A DNA stretch of 64,000 nt, from the NCBI GenBank assembly GCA_009746045.1, contig RPFO01000497.1, forward strand, positions 946,970-1,010,969, in the 5' to 3' direction. The translations under genes were made by a program, and so were the position numbers. The notes below the pieces were generated by a model. That model saw only the letters and a list, made by a program, of their open reading frames with translations, ran no database searches and had not been told where the DNA came from. Positions 33,109 to 45,100 of this stretch are shown here, piece after piece (position 1 is the first letter of the stretch; every line of letters starts with the position of its first letter). Source of the stretch: Mesostigma viride (taxonomy: Eukaryota > Streptophyta > Mesostigmatophyceae > Mesostigmatales > Mesostigmataceae).

Positions 33109-36100
33109 CTTTCCCCCTGCATGGCTTGGCTGATTGTGAGAGAATGTGCAAAGAACCTGCGCTGCCAAAACAAGAGACCTGTGCTGAAGCGGAAAGTGGT
33201 CAGCATAAACCTCGTGGGCGTTCTGTGGTTGGTATCCCCTGGTATTTGCTGTGTTCGATCTTACACGGGTTGGCTAATACAGTAGAGGCATGCTAGACTT
33301 GGGGAGCTTACATATTACACATGACTGAAACGTGCATGTTTATACACTACTATGGTTAAGCTTGTTGGGTATTGTTGCCCTCTCACTTGCAAGGAAAGCA
33401 GCGTGGCATTATTGGCTTTCCGGGAGTTGTTTGCTCCTGCATCGATTGCAATTCATCTTTATGCTGCGACATGGCCAGGCATTTTCTGCATTGTCCTATT
33501 CCCTTTTGCCCTCCCATCGGCTTGCATATGCTCATGGTGCACCACGTTTTGTGCGGGTACCCCTTTCCTGACAGGACTCTCGCCCGTCAGTGCAGTCAGC
33601 TGGCAGAGAAGGCCCAGTGGATGAATCTTCGATCGCGATGCTGCTGAGCGACATGAACGTCGCAGACAATGTATGATATTTTTGGAGCATTTGCCTTACA
33701 TGTTCCTTTCTCCCTGCATTGGAAGGGACTGTCGCTCCGCATGGTGCAGTCCAGAAGGCCTCTCCCAGAGGTGCAGGTATAGAAGGTGCCATGTCACTGT
33801 AAAAAGCATGTGTTTCCAAAGGGCACAGACCTGCATACATGGTGAGTGCGTCTGGGGGGGATGAAACAGCGGCTAGCCCAGAACACCAGGTGCAGAACTG
33901 AATTTTAGCTTTGCAAATATGCTTGAGTGTTTTTTTTTTTTCTTGTGCTCATCATGGGCATGTGGACAACACAACCTGGATACAGCCCCAGTATTTGCTT
34001 GCTTTTGGTTATATGGACCCATTTTCGGAACTCTGGACCAATAGAGCAAATTTCTGCATGGTGCAGAAGTGCCGGTTATTTGAGCCTGTACTCGGTATGC
34101 ACTTGCCTGGCACTCCTTGACCTTGTGCAGTAAAAACCCGGTATATGCCTGACCACCATAAATGCCTTGAGTTTGACTTTGGTTCAGACTTTGTGGGCGT
34201 AGCAGGCACGTTCAGGGAGTACTGGGATGAGGAAAACTGATTTTTCTTCACGAGCTGTTGATATCAGGCGGTGAGCCATGAGAAATTTGCCTGGATCTTG
34301 CAGCCTGTGGAAGTTCAGTTTGGGTAGTATATGTAAGTGTGGTCCTGAAGAGCCCCGGTCTATCTTGCAAGTGTTTGAACACGCGCATGTACGCCCAGCG
34401 ATGCAACCTAACCAGAGCATATGCATGGGATGACACCGACACTTCCACACATCTGTGCTAATTTGCTGACCCTTTTGAAAGCAACACGTGTTTGTTGGTG
34501 CATCAAACGCTACGTAGATGGGCTGATAAAAAGGCGTAGCCAGTCAGGAAGTGACACAATCCACCTACCTCTGCAGCCATGCTGCTGGTCCCTCCTTTTG
34601 GTCATCTATAGTCCAGCACTGCATTGTCTCGATGTTCTGTGGTGGCTTTGATGGCCTCATCTTCAGTACGTTGGCTACACTTTCTGAAATTCGTTTACCA
34701 TAGATGCTGTATTGCCCTCACAACTCCTCTCCGTTGACTACCTCTACTTTATCGGATGCTGTGTCCAGGTTGGGCAGACCCCGTTGCATCATGCAGCAAA
34801 GGCGGGGCATCTCTTCATGGTCGGACACCTGGTTGCGAATGGTGCCGACATGGAAGCTAAGGACAAGGTCAGTTTCGGGTTCGTCCCAGCGGCCAAAGCT
34901 GATGTAATCATGTTCAGCGTGTCATCTACAATGTTTTCAGAACAGTGGGATGCTCACCCATGCCTCTTGATCCTAGTGACCCGGCCTTGTTGACTTCTAA
35001 GTAACCCCTACTTTAATAAGCAACCCCAGGGGTCCATGCCCAATCATTTCACACAATAAGACGCACAAGCTGCCAATTGTGACCTCGTTTATTCCATACA
35101 GTTTTCAAGAAAAGAAGGCAGTGTTTGCCAATAGCAATGTTCTCACACTGTAGAGCATTCTGGCTTTGTGATTAACCCAAGACAGATCTATTCCGAGAAG
35201 TACAGTGGAGGCTACTGGGATGAACACTGTACTATCAGATCAGATTGGCGGTGCTTTAATTGAACTACAAAGCGCTGGAAAGGCAGGCACAACTTGTGGG
35301 AGCTGCTTGCAGGTCAATCGCTCAAGTGTTTGACTGGGGTTGTGATCAGGGGCTGTGATGTTCATGGGTGTGGGCATGACGCATGGACCAGTTTTGATCC
35401 TGCAGGCACATCCCTCCGCTTGGTGGTTTACCACATTCCAAGTAGTCCTGATGGGGAGATTCGTGGCTGCTGCGTGCAGGATGATGTGACCCCATTGCAT
35501 ATGGCGGCACGGGAGGGCCACCTGGAGGTCCTGAAGCACCTGGTCGCGAGTGGTGCGAACAAGGAGGCGAAGACCAAGGTCAGCTTTTCCTTTACCCTGA
35601 TGGCCGCAAGTGGATGTGCTTCTGCGCACGGTTTATGTATATCTGCAACGCAATCATGGTGTAGGATGGGCAAAGGGCTTTACGACAGATGGTGTCAGGT
35701 TTGCTACCAACCTCGCGAGCGCTTTTGCGATCCCAGCACTGGGCATGCTGCCTATGGGAGTTGTGCTGTTGATCAGCCGGGCACCCATGGGATGCCTGTT
35801 GCCCATAGGTGGGTGGCTGTCCTGACCTTGGCAGGAATGGTTGTCTTGACTTCCCTGTCCTGACTGCCAGGCTGTCCTGAGTGCCATTTGTTTGCTGGGA
35901 GGTACATGCAGTGGGAAGGTATGTGCATTGTATGTTTGATTCCTTGCTGGTAGCTTCTGGGCTTTCTTATTTTGTGTGTTCCGCGGAATCTCAGATTTGA
36001 GCCGCTATAGAGATTTCGCGTTTGTTGCTTTCCGACGACAGTATGTAACGCATTCAGCCTGACCTTGTTATGCTGTTAGCAGAAGCTGCCTGGTCTCTTT

Positions 36101-39100
36101 GCTGATGTTCTTAATGGACCGACTCTCACACAGAGCATGCGCTTCATCCCCAGCCACGTCAGTAAATCCCTGTCCTCGGTGGTTGTACTGATGGCCTTGT
36201 TTTCTGCAGCGATGGTAGTTAGTGTGGGGGCTACGGGGATGTAGTGCATGACGGTACTTTGGGTCACACTACTAAGCGCTGGAAAGGCAGGTGCACGTTT
36301 TTGGGAGCTTCTTGCGTGTCAATCTTTCAAGAGTTTGGCTGTGGCCATGATCAGGGGCTGTGATGTCCATGGGTGGGGGCATGACGTGTAGGCCTGTTCT
36401 GTATCCTGCAAGGCACGCCCCGCAATTTGTGGTTTCCCACGTCCCATCTGGTCCTCACGGGGACATGCGTGGCTGCTGCGTGCAGGGTGATGCCACACCG
36501 CTGCATATGGCGGTAGGGACTGGCCACCTGGAGGTTGTGAAGTACCTGGTCGCGAGCGGTGCGAACAAGGAGGCAAAGGGGCTGGTGAGTTTTGCTTGCC
36601 TTGAGGGCCGCAAGTGGATGTGCTTCCGCGCACGGTTTCTGTATATCTTCAAGGCAGTCATGTTGTAGGATGGGCAAAGGGCTCCATGACCGATGTTTTC
36701 AGGCTTGCTACCAACTTCACTGGGCGCTGTTTCAATCTCAGCTTTGGGCACATTGCCTGTGGGAGTTGTGCTGTTGACAAGCAGGGCACCCATGGGATGC
36801 CTGTTGCCCATGATATTGAATGGCTCTGCCGGCCAGGAGTCGTGGCTACAGGAACCTGGATCACGGACGACCGATCTCACTTTCACTACCATGCTCAGGG
36901 CAACGAATCCGTGACATAGCACGCGTACGATGTGGTTGTGCCAGATGGTTTCCCAAGACCTACCTCTTGCGCACCCTGTGAGATCATGTGAGCCGCCCCC
37001 CGCCCGATCCTACGCTTTCTATATTGACAATGGGTAAGGAACTGCCGAATCCATTGACCTGCAGTGCATGGTGAGATGGTCCCAGTTACTGAACCTTTTG
37101 ACCATCAGGCCTTCGGTGATCCGAATATGTTTCACACCCACGTTGTCTGGACTTCCCCATCCTGACGGCCAGCTGTCGTGAATGCCATTTGTTTGCTTGG
37201 AGGCATATGTAGTGCATTCAGCCTGTCCTTGTTCTGCTGTGAGGAGTATCTGCCTGGGACCTTTGCTGATGTTGTTAATGGCCCAACGCCCTCACACGGG
37301 CCACACGCCTCATCTCCAGCCACGTCAGTGAATGGTTGTACTAATGGCCTTGTTTTCTGCAGCGATGGTGGTAAGTGTGGGGGCTACGGGGATGAAGTGC
37401 TTGACGGTACTTTGGGTTACACAACCAAGCGCTGGAAAGGCAGGCACCAGTTTTTGGGAGGCGCCTACATGCCAATCACTCAAGAGTATGGCTGTGGCCA
37501 TGATCAGGGGCTGTGATGTCCATGGGTGGGGGCATGACGTGTAGGCCTGTTCTGTATCCTGCAAGGCACGCCCCCCGCTTGGTGGTTTCTTACGTTCCAT
37601 CTGGTCCTCACGGGGACATGCGTGGTTGCTGCGTGCAGAATGATGTCACACCGATGCATATTGCGGCAGGGAAGGGCCACCTGGACATCGTGAAGCACCT
37701 GGTCGCGAGCGGTGCGAACAAGGAGGCAAAGGGGCTGGTGAGTATTGCTTGCCTTGATGGCCGCAAGTGGATGTGCTTCCGCGCACGGTTTTTGTATATC
37801 TGCAACGCAATCATGTTGTAGGATGGGCAAAGGGCTCCATGACCGATGTTTTCAGGCTTGCTACCAACTTCACTGGGCGTTGTTTCAATCTCAGCTTTGG
37901 GGGGGGCACATTGCCTGTGGGAGTTGTGCTGTTGACAAGCAGGGCACCCATGGGATGCCTGTTGCCCATGATATTGGATGGCTCTGCCGGCCAGGAGTCG
38001 TGGCTACAGGAACCTGGATCACGGACGACCGATCTCACTTTCACTACCATGCTCAGGGCAACGAATCCGTGACATAGCACGCGTACGACATGGTTATGCC
38101 AGATGGTTTTTCAAGTACCTCTTGCGCACCCTGTGAGATCATGCTACCCCCCCCCCGCCCTTTCCTACGCTTTCTATATTGACAATTGGTAAGGAACTGC
38201 CGAATCCATTGACCTGCAGTGCATGGTGACATGGTCCCAGTTACTGAACCTTTTTACCACCAGGCCTTCGGCCATCCGAATATGTTTCACACCCACGTTG
38301 TCTGGACTTCCCTGTCCTGACGGCCGGCTGTTGTGAGGGCCATTTGTTTGCTTGGAGGCATATGCAGTGCATTCAGCCTGTCCTTGTTCTGCTGTGAGGA
38401 GCTGCTGCCTGGGACCTTTGCTGATGTTGTTAATGGCCCAACGCCCTCACACGGGCCACACGCCTCATCCCCAGCCACGTCAGTGAATGGTTGTACTGAT
38501 GGCCTTGTTTTCTGCAGCTATGGTAGTAAGTGTGGGGGCTACGGGGATGTAGTGCATGATGGTACTTTGGGTTACACTACCAAGCGCTGGAAAGGCAGGC
38601 ACTAGTTTTTGGGAGGCGCTTACAGGTCAATCACTCAAGAGTATGGCTGTGGCCATGATCACGGGCCGTGAAGTCCACGGGTGTGGGCATGAGGCGTAGG
38701 CCTGTTCCGTATCCTGCAAGGCTCGCCCCCCGCTTGGTGGTTTCTTACGTTCCATCTGGTCCTCACGGGGACATGCGTGGTTGCTGTGTGCAGGGTGATG
38801 CCACACCGATGCATATTGCGGCAGGGAAGGGCCACCTGGACATCGTGAAGCACCTGGTCGCGAGCGGTGCGAACAAGGAGGCCAAGACAAAGGTCAGCTT
38901 TACCTTTACCCTGATGGCCGCAAGTGGATGTGCTTCCGCGCACGGTTTTTGTATATCTGCAACGCAATCATGTTGTAGGATGGGCAAAGGGCTCCACCAC
39001 CGATGGTGTCAGGCTGGCTACCAACTTCACTGGGCACGTTTTTGCGATCCCAGCACTGGGGGCACTGTCTCTGGGGAGTTGTGCTGTTGATAGCTGTGCA

Positions 39101-42100
39101 CCCATGGGATGCCTGCTGCCCATGAGGTGGACGCCAATAGGCCAGGAATCGTGGCTACAGGAAATCAGGATTATGGACGACCGATCTTACTTTTACTACC
39201 GTGCTCAGGTCGACGAGTTTGAGAGATAGCATGCATGGACCTGTTTCTGCTGAATAATTTTTCAAATACCTCTAGCGCACCCTGTTAGATCATTTTCGGT
39301 GCCCCCAACGCCATTTATTTTGTGGCCATGGGTAAGCAAGGGTTGAATCTATTGACCTGAGGTGCGCGGTAAATTGACTCCATGAACTGAATTTTTATTA
39401 CCGCCATGCTTGTGGGTGATCTGAATAGGTTTATGGCTCATCTTGCCTGGCCTTAACCATCCTGACCACCTGGCTGTCCTGATGGCCATTTGTTTGCTGG
39501 GAGCCGTATGTCGTACATTCAGCCTGTCCGTGCCATGATGCCAGCAGCAGCTGCGTGGGATGTTTGCTGCTGTTCTTAGTGGCCCGACTCGCTTGTGCAC
39601 ACGGACCACGCGGCTCATCCCCAGCCACATCAATAACTCAGTGGTTGTACTGATGCCCTTGCTTTATCCAGTGATGATAGTTAGGGTGGAGGCTACATAA
39701 ACTTTCTAATTCGCGGTACTTCAGTTAGGCTGCGAATCGAGGCACAAATTTTTGGGAGCCGCTTGCAGGTCAGGCCTCTTGCTGAAGAGTTTGGCTGTGG
39801 CCATGATCAGGGGCTGTGATGTCCATGGGTGTGGGCATGGCGCGTAGGCATATTTCGGTTCCTGCACTCACGTCCCCCCGCTTTGTGGTTTCCCACGTCC
39901 CATCTGGTCCTCACGGGGACATGCGTGGCTGCTGCGTGCAGGATGACTGGACCCCGATGCATTTGGCGGCACGGGAGGGCCACCTGGAGGTCGTGAAGCA
40001 CCTGGTCGCGAGTGGTGCGAACAAGGAGGCCAAGACCAAGGTCCGCTTTACCTTTACCTCGATGGCCGCAAGTGGATGTGCTTCTGTGCACGGTTTATGT
40101 ATATCTGCTGGGCAATCATTTTGTAGGATGGGCAAAGGGCCTGACGACAGATGGTGTCAGGCTTGCTATCAACCTCGCGGGCACCCATGGGATGCCTGTT
40201 TCCCATGAGGTGGATGGCTCTGCCGGGCTCGCATCGCGGCTACAGGACTCTGGATCACGGACGACCAATATCACTTTCACTACCATGCTCAGGGCGACGA
40301 ATTCGTGAGATAGCACGCGTGTGACCTTGTTGTGCTGGAGATGATTTCATTTCCCTCTTGCGCACCCAGAGAGATCGTGTTCCTCGCCCCCCGCCCGTTC
40401 CTACGCTTTCTAAATTGACAATTGGTAAGGAACTGCCGAATCCATTGACCTGCAGTGCATGGTGAGATGGTCCCAGTTACTGAACCTTTTGACCACCAGG
40501 CCTCCGGTGATCCGAATATTTTTCACACCCACGTTGTCTGGACTTCCCCATCCTGACTGCCAGGCTGTCGTGTGGGCCATTTGTTTGCTGGGAGGTATAT
40601 GCAGTGTATGTTTCATTCCTTGCTGGTAGCCGCTGGGTATTCTTTTTTTCTGTGTTCCGCGGAATCTCAGATTTGAGCAGCTAGCGATTTTACGTTTGTT
40701 GCTTACTGACGATAGTATGAAACGCTTACAGCCTGACCTTGTTATGCTGTCAGCAGATGCTGCCTGGGATCTTTGCTGATGTTCTTAATGGACCGTCTCT
40801 CTCACACAGAGCATGCGGCTCATCCCCAGCCACGTCAGGAAACCCCTGTCCTTGATGGTTGTACTGATGGCCTTGTTTTCTGCAGCGATGGTAGTTAGTG
40901 TGGGGGCTACGAGGATGTAGTGCATGACGGTACTTTGGGTTACACTACTAAGCGCTGGAAAGGCAGGTGCACGTTTTTGGGAGCTTCTTGCGTGTCAATC
41001 TTTCAAGAGTTTGGCTGTGGCCATGATCAGGGGCTGTGATGTCCATGGGTGTGGGCATGGCGCGTAGGCATATTTCGGTTCCTGCACTCACGTCCCCCCG
41101 CTTTGTGGTTTCCCACGTCCCATCTGGTCCTCACGGGGACATGCGTGGCTGCTGCGTGCAGGATGACTGGACCCCGATGCATTTGGCGGCACGGGAGGGC
41201 CACCTGGAGGTCGTGAAGCACCTGGTCGCGAGTGGTGCGAACAAGGAGGCCAAGACCAAGGCCAGCGTTTCCTTTACCCTGATGGCCGCAAGTGGATGTG
41301 CTTCCGCGCACGGTTTTTGTATATCTGCAAGGCAATCATGTTGTAGGATGGGCAAAGGAGTTTACGACAGATGGTGCCAGGCCTACTAGTAACTTCTCTT
41401 GGCGCTGTTGCAATCCCATCAGTGGGAACGCTGCATGTGGGAGTTGTGCTGCATGTTGAAAAGCCGGGCATGCGTGCTACTCCTGTTGCCCATGATGTGG
41501 ACAGCTCTGCCGGGCAGGAGTCGCGGCTACAGGACCCTGGATCACGGACGACCAATCTCACTTTCACTACCATGCTCAGGGCGAGGAATCCGAGAGATAG
41601 CGCATATGGCCTGGGTGTGCCGGATAAAATGCTTCATGTGCACCCTGTGAGATCATGTTCCGCGCCCCCCGCAGAGCCCCACCCTTGTGTTGTGGGAATG
41701 GGCAAGGAATGGCTGAATCCATTGACCTGAGGTGCGTGATGAGATGGCTTTATTTACTGAACCTTTTCACCTCTAGGCTTGTTGGTTATCTCAGTAGGTT
41801 TCTTGCCTGCGTTGTCTGGCCTTCCCCCATCCGGACTGCCTGGATGCCCTGAGGGCCATTTGTTTGCTGGGAGGCATATGTAGTGCATTCAGCCTCTCCA
41901 TGCCGTGCTGCCAGCAGCAGCTGCCTGGGATCTTTGCTGTTGTTCTTAATGGACCGACTCTCTCACACGGAGCATGCGGCTCATCCCCAGCCACATCAAG
42001 AAGTCGGTGGTTGTACTGATGCCTTGTTTTCTGCATCGATGGTTGTTAGTGTTGGGGTTACGGGGATGTAGTGCATGACGGTACTTTGGCTAGACTACGA

Positions 42101-45100
42101 AGCGCTGGAATGGCAGGCAGGCACCAGTTTTGGGGAGGCAATTACAGGTCAATCACTCAAGAGTTTGGCTGTGGCCATGATCAGGGGACGTGGAGTTCAC
42201 GGGTGTGGGCATGACGCGTAGGCCTGTTCCGTATCTTGCAAGGCACGCCCCCCACTTTGTGGTTTCTTACGTTCCATCTGGTCCTCACGGGGACATGCGT
42301 GGCTGCTGCGTGCAGAATGACTGGACCCCGCTGCACTTGGCGGCAGGGAAGGGCCACCTGGAGGTCGTGAAGCACCTGGTCGCGCGCGGTGCAGACAAGG
42401 AGGCCAAGGACAAGGTCAGGTTTTCGTTTTCCATGAGCTACAAGTGATGTGCTTCCATGCACGGTTTTGGTGTATCTGCAACGCAAACATGTTGTAGGAT
42501 GGGCAAAGGGCTTCACGACAGATGGTGTCAGGCTTGCTATCAACCTCGCGGGCACCCATGGGATGCCTGTTTCCCATGAGGTGGATGGCTCTGCCGGGCT
42601 CGCATCGCGGCTACAGGACTCTGGATCACGGACGACCAATCTCTCTTTTACTACCATGCTCAGGGCGACGAATCCATGAGATAGCACGCGTGTGACCTTG
42701 TTGTGCTGGAGATGATTTCATTTCCCTCTTGCGCACACTGTGAGATCATGTTCCTCGCCCCCCGCCCGTTCCTACGCTTTCTAAATTGACAATTGGTAAG
42801 GAACTGCCGAATCCATTGACCTGCAGTGCATGGTGAGATGGTCCCAGTTACTGAACCTTTTGACCACCAGGCCTCCGGTGATCCGAATATTTTTCACACC
42901 CACGTTGTCTGGACTTCCCCATCCTGACTGCCAGGCTGTCCTGAGGGCCATTTGTTTGCTGGGAGGTGTATGCAGTGTATGTTTGATTCCTTGCTGGTAG
43001 CTTCTGGGCTTTCTTAGTTTCTGTGTTCCGCGAAATCTCAGATTTGAGGAGCTAAGGATTTCATGTTTTTTGCTTTTTGACGACAGTATGTAACGCATTC
43101 AGCCTGACCTTGTTATGTTGTTAGCAGATGCTGCCTGGGATCTTTGCTGATGTTCTTAATGGCCCAACTCACACGGGCCACGCGGCTGCCCAGCCACGTC
43201 AGGAAATCCCTGTCCTCGGTGGTTGTACTGATGCCTTGTTTTCTGCAGTGATGGTTGTTAGTGTGGGGGCTATGGGGATGTAGTGCATGACTGTGCTTTG
43301 GGTTACACCACGGAGTGCTGGAAAGGCAGGCACCAGTTTTTGGGTGGCGCTTACAGGTCAATCACTCAAGAGTTTGGCTGTCGCCATGATCAGGGGCGGT
43401 GAAGTCCATGGGTGTGGGCATGACGCGTAGGCCTGTTCTGTATCCTGCAAGGCACGCCCCTCGCTTTGTGGTTTCTTACGTTCCATCTGGTCCTCTCGGG
43501 GACATGCGTGGCTGCTGCGTGCAGAATGACTTTACCCCGATGCATATTGCGGCAGTGAATGGCCACCTGGAGGTTGTGAAGCACCTGGTCGCGCGCGGTG
43601 CAGACAAGGAGGCCAAGGCAGCGGTCAGCTTTACCTTTACCCTGATGGCCGCAAGTGGATGTGCTTCCGCGCACGGTTTTTGTATATCTGCAGCGCAATC
43701 ATGTTGTAGGATGGGCAAAGGGCTTCACGACAGATGGTGTCAGGCTTGGCAGTAGCTTCTCTTGGCGCTGTTGCAATTCCAGCAGTGGGCACGCTGCATG
43801 TGGGAGTTGTGCTGTTGAAAAGCCGGGCATACGTGCTACTCCTGTTGCCCATGATGTTGACAGCTCTGCCGGGCAGGAGTCGTGGCTACAGAAATTAGGG
43901 TCACAGACGACCAATCTCACTGGCTCTACCATGCTCAGGGCGAGGAATCCGAGAGATAGTACTCGTACGACCTGGTTGTGCCGTATAAAATGCCTCTTGC
44001 GCACCCTGTGAGACCATGTTTCGGGCCTCCCGCATAGCCCCACCCTTGTGTTGTGGGAATGGGCAAGGAATGGCCGAACCCATTGACCTGAGGTGCGTGA
44101 TGAGATGGCTTTATTTACTGAACCTTTTCACCACTAGGCTCGTTGTTGATCTGAGTAGGTTTCTCACCTGCGTTGTCTGGCCTTCCCCCATCCGGACTGC
44201 CTGGATGTCCTGAGGGCCATTTGTTTGCTGGGAGGCATATGTAGTGCATTCAGCCTGTCCATGCCGTGCTGTCAGCAGCAGCTGCCTGGTATGTTTGCTG
44301 ATGTTCTTAATGGTTCCGCTCTCTCGCACGGATCACGCGGCCCGTCCCCAGCCACATCAGTAAAGCCCCATGCTCCTTGGTTGTACTGATGCCTTGTTTT
44401 CTGCAGTGATGGTTGTTAGTGTGGGGGCTACGGGGATGTAGTGCATGACGGTACTTTAGGTTACACCGCGAAGTGCTGGAAAGGCAGGCACAAGGTTTTG
44501 GGAGCTTCTTGCAGGTCAATCACTCAAGAGTTTGGCTGTCGCCATGATCAGGGGCGGTGGTGTCCATGGGTGTGGGCATGACGCGTCGGCCTGTTCCGTA
44601 TCCTGCAAGGCACGCCCCCTGCTTTGTGGTTTCTTATGGTCTATCTGGTCCTCTCGGGGACATGCGTGGCTGCTGTGTGCAGAATGACTGGACCCCGCTG
44701 CATATTGCGGCACAGGATGGCCACCTGGAGGTCGTGAAGCTCCTGGTCGCACGCGGTGCAGACACGGAGGCCAAGGACAAGGTCAGCTTTTCGTTTTCCA
44801 TGAGTTACAATTGATGTGCTTCTGCGCATGGGTTTGGTGTATCTGCAACACAACCATGTTGTAGGATGGGCAAGGGCTACACCACCGATGGTGTCAGGCT
44901 GGATACCAACTTCACTGGGCACGTTTGCGATCCCAGCACTGGGCGCACTGTCTCTGGGGAGTTGTGCTGTTGATTGCTGTGCACTCATGGGATGCCTGCT
45001 GCCCATGAGGTGGACGCCAATAGGCCAGGAATCGTGGCTACAGGAAATCAGGATTATGGACGACCGATCTTACTTTTACTACCGTGCTCAGGTCGACGAG

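Larger units (their letters stand above)
22150..36270 (+). repeat. Segmental duplication, copy 1 (lower bound of right end)
   Basis: From 22150 (CACCGCGGAGACCCC) onward the sequence aligns with 50385 onward: ARF-GEF exon 23, its 3' flank, the old LINE remnant, the decaying region, the U-box/kinase exon, the first intron and the first two ankyrin exons. Differences are scattered point changes plus discrete insertions in one copy or the other. The match continues until copy 2 leaves the window at 64000 (about 36270 here). Confidence 0.9.
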
